DNA of 48,079 bases from Clostridia bacterium (GCA_030527115.1 JAUNBM010000012.1:1-48079), one strand, 5' to 3'; counted from the stretch's first letter, positions 37,789 to 46,239 are shown. Numbers and translations are program-made. The notes: generated by a model from the sequence alone, not told the origin.

Positions 37789-39252
37789 ATGGAGAAGAAA
37801 CGCAAACACACCTCGCCGTATGATCTGAACGGCACCTTGCCGCTTCGGATTGCGGTACCGTTGGGCTTACAGCATGTATTGGCAATGTTTGTAGGCAATC
37901 TCTCGCCGTTGCTCGTCATAATGGGCGTCTGCGGGATCACCGAAGCGGCGGGACTGGGCAACCTTCGAGTCTCGTTGCTTCAAAACGCGATGCTGATAGC
38001 GGGACTTATCACCATGATTCAGCTCTACCCCATCGGCCCGATCGGCGCAAGGCTTCCGATAGTTATGGGCACCAGCTCGGGCTTTATCGGGATAAACCGT
38101 GCGATTGCGGTGAGCATGATGGGCGGCGTAACTGCAGGAACGATTGCAACGAGCGCTGAGGCCGGTATCTACGCCTACGGAGCGTTGATGGGCGCCTGCC
38201 TTATCGGAGGAATCTTCGAGGGCGCATTGGGCTTTTGCATCAAGCCGCTTCGCAAGTTCTTCCCTCCGGTTGTAACCGGAACGGTGGTTATTGCGATAGG
38301 TCTGTCGCTCATATCCGTCGGCATCAACTTCTTTGGCGGCGGCAACAACAATTTCGACTTCGGTTCGCTTCCGAATCTGTTGCTGGGACTTTTCGTGCTG
38401 ATCTCAATTATTGTGTTCAAGCACGCATTTAAGGGTTTCCCGTCGATAGCCTCAATTCTTATCGGAATAGTGCTTGGCTACATAGCGTCCACGATCATGG
38501 GCTTGATTATGCCTACGACTAACGCTGAAGGTCAGGTCTATTCTTGGGTCACGAACTGGAGTTCGGTCGGAAGCGCAAGCTGGTTTGCAGTTCCGCAGAT
38601 CATGCCGGTCAAGATTCAGTTCAACATCGCCGCCATTCTGCCGATGCTGATTATGTTCATCGTAACCGCGGTCGAAACGATAGGCGACACTTCGGGCGTA
38701 ACCGAGGGCGGTCTCGGCAGGGAAGCTACGGATAAGGAGCTTGCCGGAAGCGTTATCTGCGACGGCGTGGGCTCGAGCATAGCGGCGGTATTCGGCGTGC
38801 TTCCGAATACTTCGTTCAGCCAGAACGTCGGTCTGGTTGGAATGACGCGGATAGTAAACCGCTTCGCCATATTCATGGGAGCCATCTTCCTGGTACTTTG
38901 CGGCCTGTTCCCGAAGATTGGCGCGATCATCTCGATAATGCCGCAGTCGGTACTCGGCGGCGCCGCCGTTCTGATGTTCGCCTCGATCATCATCTCGGGC
39001 ATTAACCTCATAACCAAGGAGAAGCTGAGCATTCGCAACACCACCATAGTCGCCGTGGCGCTGGGCCTGGGCTATGGCGTCGGTTCTCATGCAACCGTGC
39101 TTCAGGCGATGCCCACCTGGATGGGCTACATCTTCGGCGGAAGCGGAATCGTGCCCGCCGCATTGATTGCGATTGTGCTCAACATCGTATTGCCGAAGGA
39201 GAAGAAAGAGGATCAGAACAAGGTGGACATCCTCGACACCCCCGACATCTAA
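37789..39252 (+). CDS. NCS2 family purine (xanthine/urate) permease (487 aa)
   Basis: About 14 membrane segments and the NCS2 marks: GLQHVLAMF early (QH motif), VETIGDTSGVTEG, and NTSFSQNVGLVGMTR, the signature of the xanthine/uric acid branch (PbuX/PucK). It imports purine bases by proton symport. Exact base not decided by sequence. GGAGG lies 6 nt before the ATG. Could feed the purine salvage enzyme Hpt encoded at 20122. The C-terminus is charged (KEKKEDQNK). Confidence 0.9.
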   Translation: MEKKRKHTSPYDLNGTLPLRIAVPLGLQHVLAMFVGNLSPLLVIMGVCGITEAAGLGNLRVSLLQNAMLIAGLITMIQLYPIGPIGARLPIVMGTSSGFIGINRAIAVSMMGGVTAGTIATSAEAGIYAYGALMGACLIGGIFEGALGFCIKPLRKFFPPVVTGTVVIAIGLSLISVGINFFGGGNNNFDFGSLPNLLLGLFVLISIIVFKHAFKGFPSIASILIGIVLGYIASTIMGLIMPTTNAEGQVYSWVTNWSSVGSASWFAVPQIMPVKIQFNIAAILPMLIMFIVTAVETIGDTSGVTEGGLGREATDKELAGSVICDGVGSSIAAVFGVLPNTSFSQNVGLVGMTRIVNRFAIFMGAIFLVLCGLFPKIGAIISIMPQSVLGGAAVLMFASIIISGINLITKEKLSIRNTTIVAVALGLGYGVGSHATVLQAMPTWMGYIFGGSGIVPAALIAIVLNIVLPKEKKEDQNKVDILDTPDI

Positions 39253-39280
39253 CCGGTAAGAAATGAATCTGCGTCTCGGC

Positions 39281-39718
39281 TCAGGGCCGGTATCCGCATT
39301 TGCGATACAGGGCAAGAGCCGGGACGTTATTTTTAGCGGCAAACAGCGCCGCATTGCCGAAGCCGAGTTCAACGAGCCGGTTTTCAAGCGCGGCTAAGGA
39401 GGGGCTTCCATAGCCGCGGCCGCGGTGTTCCTCCCTAAGACCGACGGCGACGATGAGCGGAGGCTCGGCGAGATCGAGGACATAAACGCCGAGGGGTATG
39501 CCCGCGAGCATCAAAAACCCCGCCTCCTTGGATACGGAGCGGAGCAGGGCGGCGAGGGCGTTTTCATCCATCTCAAGCGCGCCCGAAACGGAGCGGAATA
39601 TTTCGTTATACAAAGCGCAAAACAGAGCGCCCGTTCCCAAATTGAGGCGTTTCAGCCTTATCGGAGATGCGGCGGGGGTGAGAATCGGCTTTGAGAGCAT
39701 TATCAATTCCACATTCAT
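39281..39718 (-). CDS. GNAT family N-acetyltransferase (145 aa)
   Basis: The acetyl-CoA loop is clear (VGLREEHRGRGYGSPSL, motif R/QxxGxG/A), followed by a helix and the C-terminal AAKNNVPALALYRKCGY typical of GNATs. Substrate unknown. ATG at 39718 follows a TAAAAT -10 box by exactly 6 nt and has no ribosome site, so the mRNA is predicted leaderless. An in-frame ATG at residue 7 also lacks one. It converges on the permease gene. Confidence 0.82.
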   Translation of the reverse strand: MNVELIMLSKPILTPAASPIRLKRLNLGTGALFCALYNEIFRSVSGALEMDENALAALLRSVSKEAGFLMLAGIPLGVYVLDLAEPPLIVAVGLREEHRGRGYGSPSLAALENRLVELGFGNAALFAAKNNVPALALYRKCGYRP

Positions 39719-39724
39719 AAATGG

Positions 39725-39753
39725 ATTTTAGCATAAGGTCCAGGTTCAGTCAA
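39725..39753 (-). promoter_or_regulatory. Sigma-A promoter abutting the GNAT start codon
   Basis: TTGACT, 17 nt, TAAAAT on the minus strand, then 6 nt and ATG. Same geometry as the MFS and amidase genes. Confidence 0.7.
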
Positions 39754-39767
39754 TTTTCGCGATTTGT

Positions 39768-39796
39768 TTGATAAAGCCTTCGCAATGTGATAAACT
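39768..39796 (+). promoter_or_regulatory. Sigma-A promoter of the D-2-hydroxyacid dehydrogenase gene
   Basis: TTGATA, 17 nt, TAAACT, 33 nt before the ATG, which has GGAGG. It is divergent from the GNAT promoter. Confidence 0.6.
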
Positions 39797-39829
39797 AAAT
39801 TAAGGAAAAAATCGAGTTCGGAGGAAGAT

Positions 39830-40780
39830 ATGCAACTTGTAGTTTTGGACGGATATCCGATAAATCCCGGCGACTTGAGTTGGGACGGGATAAGAAACTT
39901 TGGAACGCTCTCGGTCTATGACCGAACCGATCCGCTTATGGCGGCGCAGAGGATGCGCGGGGCGGACATCGTTTTGACGAATAAGTGCCGGGTCGGGCGC
40001 GAGGAGTTGCAGGCTTCGCGGAATCTGCGGCTCGTTGCCGTCTTGGCGACCGGCTACGACGTGGTTGACATCAAGGCGGCGAAAGAACTCGGAATAACGG
40101 TATGCAACGTGCCCAGCTACAGCACCGAAGCGGTGGCTCAGCTGACCTTTGCGCATATTTTGGAGCATTTTTCCCGGGTTGGACAGCATAGCGCGCTCGT
40201 GCATAAGGGAGCCTGGGCGGCGAGCCCGGATTTCACCTTCTGGCAAATCGCGCCGAGGGAGCTTAACGGGCTGACGCTGGGAATCCTGGGCTGTGGACAG
40301 ATTGGCGGAAGGGTTGCCGAGATGGGCAGGGCTTTCGGCATGAAGATCATCGGGTTCAGTCCGAGCCGGAGGGCGGGCTTTGCCGGCGACTATGTGGACT
40401 TGGATGCGCTTTTGAAAAACAGCGATGTGCTAACCCTGCATTGCCCCGCAAAGGAGGACACGGTGGGCATAATCAACGCTGAAAACATAGCTAAGATGAA
40501 GGACGGCGCGCTTCTTATAAATACCGCTCGCGGAAGCCTGGTCGTCGAGCGCGATATCCGGGACGCGCTTGAGAGCGGCAAGCTGTCGGGCTATGGCACG
40601 GACGTGGCTTCCAAGGAGCCCATCAGCGTTCACAACCCTCTTATCGGAGCGAATAACTGTACCGTCACCCCGCATTACGGCTGGGCGCCGAAAAGCGCGC
40701 GCATTCGCCTGCTCGACGTTACAGCGCGAAACATTCAAGCTTTTTTAAACGGCCAGCCTCAAAACGTGGTGAATCCGTAA
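39830..40780 (+). CDS. D-2-hydroxyacid dehydrogenase, glycerate dehydrogenase-like (316 aa)
   Basis: NAD-binding motif LGCGQIGGRVAEMGRAFGM and the catalytic triad of the family: Arg in NTARGSLV, Glu in ASKEPIS, His in TPHYGWA. Closest in pattern to glycerate/hydroxypyruvate reductase (HprA-type). Reduces a 2-keto acid to a D-2-hydroxy acid, or the reverse; exact substrate unknown. Monocistronic by context. The start has GGAGGAAGAT upstream. Confidence 0.9.
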   Translation: MQLVVLDGYPINPGDLSWDGIRNFGTLSVYDRTDPLMAAQRMRGADIVLTNKCRVGREELQASRNLRLVAVLATGYDVVDIKAAKELGITVCNVPSYSTEAVAQLTFAHILEHFSRVGQHSALVHKGAWAASPDFTFWQIAPRELNGLTLGILGCGQIGGRVAEMGRAFGMKIIGFSPSRRAGFAGDYVDLDALLKNSDVLTLHCPAKEDTVGIINAENIAKMKDGALLINTARGSLVVERDIRDALESGKLSGYGTDVASKEPISVHNPLIGANNCTVTPHYGWAPKSARIRLLDVTARNIQAFLNGQPQNVVNP

Positions 40781-40963
40781 AGTTACGCTCCCAACAAAAG
40801 TTTAACACTCCGCCCGCCGGATACCCCGCCCCGCCTGCGCAACCGCCGCTCACGCGGGGCTTTGCTCACCGTGCGGGTTGCTTTGCCGCATGAAAGCCCT
40901 GATATTTGATTGCAAGCCCGCACTTTTTTAGGGCGAGGGACGCAATCTTAAATCCGTCAAGGA

Positions 40964-40990
40964 ATCAAAAAAGCCCGCGTTTGGCGGGCT
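40964..40990 (-). terminator. Intrinsic terminator of rplM-rpsI
   Basis: On the minus strand AGCCCGC-loop-GCGGGCT then TTTTTG. The gap from the dehydrogenase (40781-40963) otherwise shows only GC-rich inverted repeats, perhaps that gene's weak terminator (CCCCGC near 40834 with GCGGGG near 40855). Confidence 0.85.
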
Positions 40991-41006
40991 TGGGATTGTG
41001 AGCATA

Positions 41007-41399
41007 TTATCTCTTGCTGAACTGCGGTGCGCGTCTGGCTGCATGCAGACCATACTTTTTGCGCTCCTTCATTCTGGGGTCGCGGGTCAGATAGCCCGCT
41101 TTCTTCAGCGCGGGTCGAAGCTCCGGTTCCGCTACGAGCAGGGCTCTGGAAATGCCGTGGCGAATAGCTCCCGCCTGTCCGGTCGTGCCTCCGCCGTAAA
41201 CGTTGACGGATACGTCGTACTTCTGGAGATTGTTGGTTAGCACCAAAGGAGCGCGGACGATCATCTTCAGCGTCTCCATCCCGAAATACTCCTCAACATC
41301 GCGCTTGTTCACCGTAATCTTGCCGCTTCCGGGGAGTAAACGAACGCGAGCCACTGACTTCTTGCGTCTTCCCGTTGCCATGTAAGCTGTTTTTGCCAT
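41007..41399 (-). CDS. rpsI: 30S ribosomal protein S9 (130 aa)
   Basis: Full-length S9: [19 protein letters not shown] at the start, [15 protein letters not shown] in the middle, and the basic end [17 protein letters not shown] that reaches the ribosomal P-site. Follows rplM by 14 nt, the universal L13-S9 operon. Confidence 0.98.
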   Translation of the reverse strand: MAKTAYMATGRRKKSVARVRLLPGSGKITVNKRDVEEYFGMETLKMIVRAPLVLTNNLQKYDVSVNVYGGGTTGQAGAIRHGISRALLVAEPELRPALKKAGYLTRDPRMKERKKYGLHAARRAPQFSKR

Positions 41400-41413
41400 C
41401 TCGTTCCTCCTCC

Positions 41414-41845
41414 TTACTTTAAGCTCAGCGCTTCGGGCTTCTGTGCCGCGTGCTCATGCTCCGCTCCGGCATATACGCGCAGCTTTTTGAGCATCTGAGC
41501 GCCCAGCGGGCCCTTGGGCATCATGCGGCGAATCGACTCGTATACTGCAAATTCCGGCTTGGTTTTGAGCAGCGTGCGGTAAGATACCTCGCGGATTCCG
41601 CCCGGATATCCCGTGTGGTGAATATATTTTTTATCATCAAGTTTTTTACCCGTTAAGCGAACCTTGGCGGCGTTCACGATTATAACATGATCGCCCGTGT
41701 CCACGTGCGGGGTATAGATGGGCTTGTGCTTTCCGCGAAGGATAGCTGCTACCTGCGAAGACAGACGACCCAGAACCATGTCTGTCGCATCGACAACGTA
41801 CCAGTTACGCTCAACGGTTTCGCCCTTTGCCATATAGGTATTCAT
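41414..41845 (-). CDS. rplM: 50S ribosomal protein L13 (143 aa)
   Basis: Contains [32 protein letters not shown] and [14 protein letters not shown], all L13 marks. I start at ATG 41845, with GGAGG 7 nt upstream. The open frame continues upstream through the leader and promoter and that part is not protein. Confidence 0.97.
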   Translation of the reverse strand: MNTYMAKGETVERNWYVVDATDMVLGRLSSQVAAILRGKHKPIYTPHVDTGDHVIIVNAAKVRLTGKKLDDKKYIHHTGYPGGIREVSYRTLLKTKPEFAVYESIRRMMPKGPLGAQMLKKLRVYAGAEHEHAAQKPEALSLK

Positions 41846-41932
41846 GGCGATTCCTCCATATAAAGTAAATAATAAACTTGCTGCCACTGCGCTTTGCAGC
41901 CGGGGCTGTGGCGCACTCCACCCAATGGCACA
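41846..41932 (-). promoter_or_regulatory. Structured 5' leader of rplM, possible L13 autoregulation site
   Basis: The leader of about 90 nt has inverted repeats on the minus strand (GCCAC near 41913 with GTGGC near 41886; AGCC/GGCT inside). Firmicutes often carry an L13-binding leader here. I have not matched it to the known consensus, so this is inference. Confidence 0.3.
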
Positions 41933-41938
41933 TCGGTT

Positions 41939-41967
41939 ATAGTAACAAAACCAAACCCCCTTGTCAA
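41939..41967 (-). promoter_or_regulatory. Strong sigma-A promoter of rplM-rpsI
   Basis: TTGACA, 17 nt, TACTAT on the minus strand. Confidence 0.75.
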
Positions 41968-41988
41968 GTAATTTTTTGCCTGAAATCC

Positions 41989-42017
41989 GTTTAAAAGTCA
42001 AAAAAAATGCCCATAAT
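41989..42017 (+). promoter_or_regulatory. Possible forespore sigma promoter of spoVAC
   Basis: GTTTA, 14 nt, GCCCATAATA. CATAATA matches the sigma-F/G -10 type and lies 30 nt before the leader ORF. No sigma-A pair is evident. Fits forespore expression of spoVA genes. Confidence 0.35.
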
Positions 42018-42047
42018 ATCGGCATAAAGCTCAATTTGGAGGTTCAT

Positions 42048-42164
42048 ATGCCGCATCGGACTAAATTTTATGACATAGCGCACTTCGGAACCGGAGGGAT
42101 GCAACTTCCCGCCGACCGGGAAATCTACTATAAGCCCACTCCCGAAAAGGAGCGCAAGGAATGA
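42048..42164 (+). CDS. 38-codon ORF coupled to spoVAC
   Basis: ATG 42048 has GGAGG 6 nt upstream, the only good ribosome site in this leader. The ORF (MPHRTKFYDIAHFGTGG...) ends in ATGA overlapping the spoVAC start. It is charged, has no membrane segment, and I do not recognise it. It may be a real small spore protein or a coupling leader for spoVAC translation. Confidence 0.6.
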   Translation: MPHRTKFYDIAHFGTGGMQLPADREIYYKPTPEKERKE

Positions 42165-42610
42165 ATCGCTTTGACGCTCAGGCATACAGGGAGGAAGTTA
42201 ACGCTAACATCCCGCGCTCGAAAACGCTGAGAATGTGCATCCGCGCCTTTATCGTGGGCGGGCTTATCTGCTGTCTCGGCCAGGGCGTCTCCGACCTGGG
42301 CAAGCTTTGGTTCGACTTCGATCAAAAGCAGGCCGGAACCCTGACCGCTATCGTGCTTATCTTCCTTGCCGCGCTTTTGACCGCTATCGGAGTATTCGAC
42401 AAGATAGCCGCCTTCGCCGGAGCGGGCACCGTGGTTCCCATAACCGGCTTCTCCAACTCCATCGCGGCTCCTGCGATTGAGTTTCGCGCTGAAGGACTCG
42501 TCATGGGCGTAGGCGCAAAGCTCTTTTCCATCGCCGGCCCCGTTCTCGTTTACGGCATCTCACTCTCGGTCATCGTGGGCTTGCTCTCGCTCCTGTTCTC
42601 CCTGTTTTAG
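42161..42610 (+). CDS. spoVAC: Stage V sporulation protein AC, SpoVAC (149 aa)
   Basis: Matches SpoVAC in length, membrane pattern and key stretches: RAFIVGGLICCLGQG, DKIAAFAGAGTVVPITGFSNS and RAEGLVMGVGAKLF. SpoVAC is a mechanosensitive channel protein that moves dipicolinic acid into and out of spores. Usually it is followed by spoVAD and spoVAE. Here a terminator follows directly, so it is an orphan in this window. Translation is coupled to the 38-codon ORF by a 4-base overlap. Confidence 0.9.
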   Translation: MNRFDAQAYREEVNANIPRSKTLRMCIRAFIVGGLICCLGQGVSDLGKLWFDFDQKQAGTLTAIVLIFLAALLTAIGVFDKIAAFAGAGTVVPITGFSNSIAAPAIEFRAEGLVMGVGAKLFSIAGPVLVYGISLSVIVGLLSLLFSLF

Positions 42611-42640
42611 CCTTATCCTACCGTCACAGTCCCAAGAAGA

Positions 42641-42675
42641 AGCCGCTTTAGACCTTTTTGGCTCAAAGCGGTTTC
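42641..42675. terminator. Terminator between spoVAC and the polysaccharide operon
   Basis: CCGCTTT (42643-42649) with AAAGCGG (42665-42671). T-rich DNA flanks it on the plus strand (TTTCATCTT) and, as TTCTTCTT, on the minus strand, so it may serve both convergent genes. Confidence 0.6.
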
Positions 42676-42699
42676 ATCTTATATTTTAGGTTGGTTCCC

Positions 42700-43335
42700 T
42701 TAAAAGCGGTATTTTTGCTTTAAAATCGCAAAAGTCTTATAGTCCTCCGCCGAATGCGCATCGGAGGCGATGAAACGGTACGCCTTAGCGGAAAGCATCC
42801 GCTTTGCCGCCCGCCTGCGCGGATTTACCGCGGGCAACAGTAAACACTCGGCTGAGAGCTGAAGGGTACAGCCCATGAACAAAAACTCCTTAAAGTAGTC
42901 GCGCTCCTTTTGAAAATATACGTTGCGCTCCGGGTGCGCGATGATTATACTGATGTCGTGACGCTGAAGCGGATAGATCGCGTCCTGCGCCTCCTCCAAG
43001 GTGGTGTACTTGCCCAGCTCCAGCAGAAGGGCGTTGCTGTCCTCAAAACAAAGCTCGTTTTTGATAAACCCGATTCTGTCGCTTTCAAACTCGCGGATGG
43101 AAAACTCGCTTCCGAGAACGAGCGATATTCCCCTCTTTCCCGCCTCCGGCGCAAGCTCGGCAAAAACCCTGCGCGCTTCCTGCCTATCCTTCCACGCCCG
43201 TATGTAATGCGGAGTCGCGACGATGCGCTCAAGCCCACATTCCCGCGCCGCATCCAGCATCAAAAGGGATTCCTTTCGATTCTTTGCCCCGTCGTCAACC
43301 CCATACAGGATATGGCTGTGCACATCCGTTCTCAT
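42700..43335 (-). CDS. CpsB/YwqE-type protein tyrosine phosphatase, PHP fold (211 aa)
   Basis: PHP metal motifs DVHSHILYGVDDG (residues 4-16), ATPHY, IIAHPERN and ASDAHS. This manganese-dependent phosphatase removes phosphate from the Tyr cluster of the partner BY-kinase and so tunes capsule or exopolysaccharide synthesis. Starts 6 nt after the kinase gene. Slightly shorter than usual (about 240-250 residues). Confidence 0.9.
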   Translation of the reverse strand: MRTDVHSHILYGVDDGAKNRKESLLMLDAARECGLERIVATPHYIRAWKDRQEARRVFAELAPEAGKRGISLVLGSEFSIREFESDRIGFIKNELCFEDSNALLLELGKYTTLEEAQDAIYPLQRHDISIIIAHPERNVYFQKERDYFKEFLFMGCTLQLSAECLLLPAVNPRRRAAKRMLSAKAYRFIASDAHSAEDYKTFAILKQKYRF

Positions 43336-43341
43336 CCGATC

Positions 43342-44079
43342 TCACTTTCCTTTTCCTGCCGCGCCGTCTTCCTTAGCATGATCGCGCGAATTACCGCCTT
43401 TTTTCCTCTTTCCGCCTTTTCCGTAATAGTAGTAATAGCCCTCCGCCTTGACGTTGACTATGCTGTTGAACACGATTCCTAAAACATGGGCATTGGCCTT
43501 CTCCAGCTGATCGAGCGCGTCCTTGGCGGCGTTGACCTGCACCTTGCCCGGCTGCATTATTATGATCGTTCCGTCGGCGCGCGCCGCAAGCAGGGCGGCG
43601 TCGATAAAGGTTCCGAGCGGCGGCGTATCATATATGATAATATCGAACTCCTTCTTCGCCATTTCGGTGAAGCGGACGAACCGGCGCGAATTGATGAACT
43701 CAACGGGATTGGTTATCTTTCCGCCGCAGTCCAGGATATACAGCCCGACCTGCCTCGTTTCCTCCGCCGCCTCCGCTAAGCTCACCTCGTTGTACAACAC
43801 CTGGAGCAGTCCAAACTGCGGGCGCTGTCTGAAATAGTTGGCAACCATCGTCCGGCGGCAGTCCGTATCGACCAGGAGCACCTTTTTGCCCGTTTCGGCA
43901 AAGGCGATTCCCAGGAAGCTCGCAATCGTCGTTTTGCCCATGCGCGCCGCGGGGCTTGCGACGACTAAGGTTTGGAGATCCTGCTCCTTGCTCGAAAAGG
44001 AGATATTGGTTCTAAGCGTCTTTATCGTTTCACGGACGCTGGACTTAGCCTGATAATATGTATCAACTATGTTTGCCAT
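43342..44079 (-). CDS. CpsD/YwqD-type bacterial tyrosine kinase (245 aa)
   Basis: BY-kinase ATPase domain: a P-loop ending ARMGKTT, Walker A' LLVDTDCRRTM and Walker B IIIYDTPPLGTF. The C-terminus carries a Tyr cluster (AEGYYYYYGKGG) followed by a Lys/Gly-rich tail. The P-loop lacks the usual PGEGKS form (SPAARMGKTT) but keeps Gly-Lys-Thr, so ATP binding is likely retained. Start ATG 44079 overlaps the Wzz-like gene by 17 bases. It works with the Wzz-like activator and the phosphatase after it. Confidence 0.88.
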   Translation of the reverse strand: MANIVDTYYQAKSSVRETIKTLRTNISFSSKEQDLQTLVVASPAARMGKTTIASFLGIAFAETGKKVLLVDTDCRRTMVANYFRQRPQFGLLQVLYNEVSLAEAAEETRQVGLYILDCGGKITNPVEFINSRRFVRFTEMAKKEFDIIIYDTPPLGTFIDAALLAARADGTIIIMQPGKVQVNAAKDALDQLEKANAHVLGIVFNSIVNVKAEGYYYYYGKGGKRKKGGNSRDHAKEDGAAGKGK

Positions 44080-44770
44080 AGGCGGCCTCCCTGTTCTCGT
44101 ACTTAGGAATCTTTGCAAGCACCGGAAGCCCAAAGAGCTTTTCAACATCCTCCGGCTCGCGGATAGTGGTATTCAGCATCTCGACCAGGAAGGCGAACCC
44201 CACGGCGGCCGCCAGTCCGAGCAAGCCCGCCAGCGCCGTATTTCTCAGGGACGCCGGACCCGATCTTGCCGCCTCGCTCGCCGGCTCTATAACCCGTATA
44301 TTCTCGGTCTTTAAATAGTCAATCGCGTGAAGCGTAGCCGATTCCACGATAGCCTCGACGGCATTATATGCCAGACTCGCATTTTCCGAGGTCACCGACA
44401 GGGTTACTATCCGGTTCTCGCTGCCCTTGGAAACGCTGATTCGGCATTGTTTAAGCTGTGCAAGCGTAACCGTTCCAACCGTGCCGTCGCTCCGGTTTAT
44501 CAGCATGGAGTCCGCCGCATCCTGAAGCACCGGCGTACTCGTGATGATAACGCAGAAATCGTTGATTATATTGGAGCTTGTCGTAAGGTCGGAGCCGCTG
44601 ATTACGTCGGAATCCTGCTGATGGAACACGAGAATCTTGGCGGTGGACGTATAGACCGGCGTTGCGAGCTGGTAAAAATAGTAGCCCGCCACCATTACGC
44701 ACAAAATGGGCAACAAGATAATCAGCAGAAGCCACTTTCTTATCATCTTTATAATGTTTTGTATTTCCAT
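44063..44770 (-). CDS. Wzz/CpsC-type polysaccharide chain-length protein and kinase activator (235 aa)
   Basis: Two membrane helices (about residues 13-32 and 178-200) bracket an outside domain, as in Wzz/CpsC. The first is followed by ATPVYTSTAKILVF, the usual Wzz signature. The C-terminal tail (MLNTTIREPEDVEKLFGLPVLAKIPKYE) is the cytoplasmic segment that activates the BY-kinase. Sets chain length and links polymerase to kinase. Confidence 0.9.
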   Translation of the reverse strand: MEIQNIIKMIRKWLLLIILLPILCVMVAGYYFYQLATPVYTSTAKILVFHQQDSDVISGSDLTTSSNIINDFCVIITSTPVLQDAADSMLINRSDGTVGTVTLAQLKQCRISVSKGSENRIVTLSVTSENASLAYNAVEAIVESATLHAIDYLKTENIRVIEPASEAARSGPASLRNTALAGLLGLAAAVGFAFLVEMLNTTIREPEDVEKLFGLPVLAKIPKYENREAAYGKHS

Positions 44771-44781
44771 AAGACCCCCTG

Positions 44782-46239
44782 TTAATACTTTCTTCTGCGC
44801 ACTCTCACGATGATTACGCCGCAGACCGCAAACGTAATCGCCGCTATTCCCGCCGCCAGTATGATTATTGTCTGGCTCTTTAGTTCCGGAGCGACCTGTT
44901 GCGGCTGTTCTTCAACGATATACTCGCTGGAGCCGCTCTGGGTTCGTGCCGTCGTCACATACAGGTCGACGGTAATGAATGGAATATCCTCGAACCAAAT
45001 GGTAAATGAGGAGAAATACTCCCCCTCCGGGACAGGCTCCATGCTTATAACCGTCTCATCGTTTATTGCGGCGGTAAAAACGTCCATGACATTGTAGGTA
45101 TATACCTCGGTCAACAGCGTAAACGTCGTTGAGTCGACCGAAATCGGCAGTCTGCCCTCCTCGGGATCGACCTCGATCGCCGGGTAGACGCAGTTAAGCG
45201 TATGGGTGCGGAGCGTTCCCGTGCAATGCGGACAATCGGTCTCCGCCAGCATAATCCCCACCATGTTATTGCAGTACAGAACCGCAAAATTCATCTCCGC
45301 AAAGGTCAGAAGATTCATAGTGTCGATTATGATATCCTCTTTCAGCGACGCTCCGACAACAAAGACGCTCCCGTCCGTGGAGCTTCCGGCGGTCTTCCAT
45401 GTGGTACTCTTTGAAAACGCCAGGGAGGTAACGTCCCCGTTTTCATAATAGGCGTAGCCCGACAACTCCTGGCTGTAACGCGAGGCGTTTTCGTTGCGCG
45501 GATCGTCCTCATCCATGGAGCCTATTAGCCCGCTTCTTGCGATACAGCCCTCCAGATAGTTGACGTCCCCGACATAACGGTTGGCGGAGTGCAGATATAA
45601 AGCGTACATCAGCCTCGTAATATCCTCGGCGCTGGTGCGCTGATCGGATTCGGGCAAGCCGATGGCGTTGGTATATACCGTCTGCTTCATCGTCAGCCGC
45701 CGGGCTTCCTCATTCATCATCTCGACAGCCGCCGCAAGCTTCTGCTCCAGCTCGGCGTCCTCGCCTATGTTTCCGCTCTCCACCGCAATATGGGCGGCAA
45801 GCGCGGCGGCGGCGTCCTGCGCATTATACAGGAGCATCGCCGCAACCAGTTCTATCATGCGGTATCTCGTCCCGGTACGCATCCCGCAGGCATGGGTAAT
45901 CTCCAGCTCGTCTATTCCGGCTTCCGGAGTTATATAGTCGTTTATGCCGCAGTATTGCAACGCAAGCAAGGTCGTCATAAGCATCGCCACGCTTCCGGCG
46001 GCAACGAAGCGGGAGTCCATGTTTTTTGAATATAGAATGTCTTCGGAATCGGGATTGAAAACCACAACCGCGTCAAACGCGCTCGTCAGCGCGGAATCGA
46101 AGCCAAAATCATTGAAGGTAACCGCTTCTGTCAGCGTAAACGGAAGCACGTCATAATCGGTTTCATCGGCGGCGGAATAGACGCTGAACGAAAACGCTAA
46201 GCAAAGAACTAACGTTAATGCAATTATTCTTCTTAGCAT
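44782..46239 (-). CDS. DacA-like D-Ala-D-Ala carboxypeptidase homologue, catalytic motifs lost (485 aa)
   Basis: Signal peptide (about residues 1-24), a penicillin-binding-like domain, a beta-rich second domain (about 340-440) and a C-terminal anchor helix (TIIILAAGIAAITFAVCGVIIV) with a basic end. The overall layout is that of PBP5/DacA, but SxxK reads Ser83-Val-Ala-Met86, SxN reads Asn139-Ala-Gln141 and KTG reads Lys282-Thr-Ala284. The acylation machinery is thus gone and it should not cleave peptidoglycan. I start at ATG 46239 (GGAGG upstream) rather than TTG 46245. It leads the polysaccharide control operon, so it may be a structural or sensor subunit there. Confidence 0.82.
   Translation of the reverse strand: MLRRIIALTLVLCLAFSFSVYSAADETDYDVLPFTLTEAVTFNDFGFDSALTSAFDAVVVFNPDSEDILYSKNMDSRFVAAGSVAMLMTTLLALQYCGINDYITPEAGIDELEITHACGMRTGTRYRMIELVAAMLLYNAQDAAAALAAHIAVESGNIGEDAELEQKLAAAVEMMNEEARRLTMKQTVYTNAIGLPESDQRTSAEDITRLMYALYLHSANRYVGDVNYLEGCIARSGLIGSMDEDDPRNENASRYSQELSGYAYYENGDVTSLAFSKSTTWKTAGSSTDGSVFVVGASLKEDIIIDTMNLLTFAEMNFAVLYCNNMVGIMLAETDCPHCTGTLRTHTLNCVYPAIEVDPEEGRLPISVDSTTFTLLTEVYTYNVMDVFTAAINDETVISMEPVPEGEYFSSFTIWFEDIPFITVDLYVTTARTQSGSSEYIVEEQPQQVAPELKSQTIIILAAGIAAITFAVCGVIIVRVRRRKY

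Noticed and set aside
41846..42034. 63-residue N-terminal extension of L13
   Set aside because: It runs through the leader and promoter. The family start and GGAGG site are at 41845.
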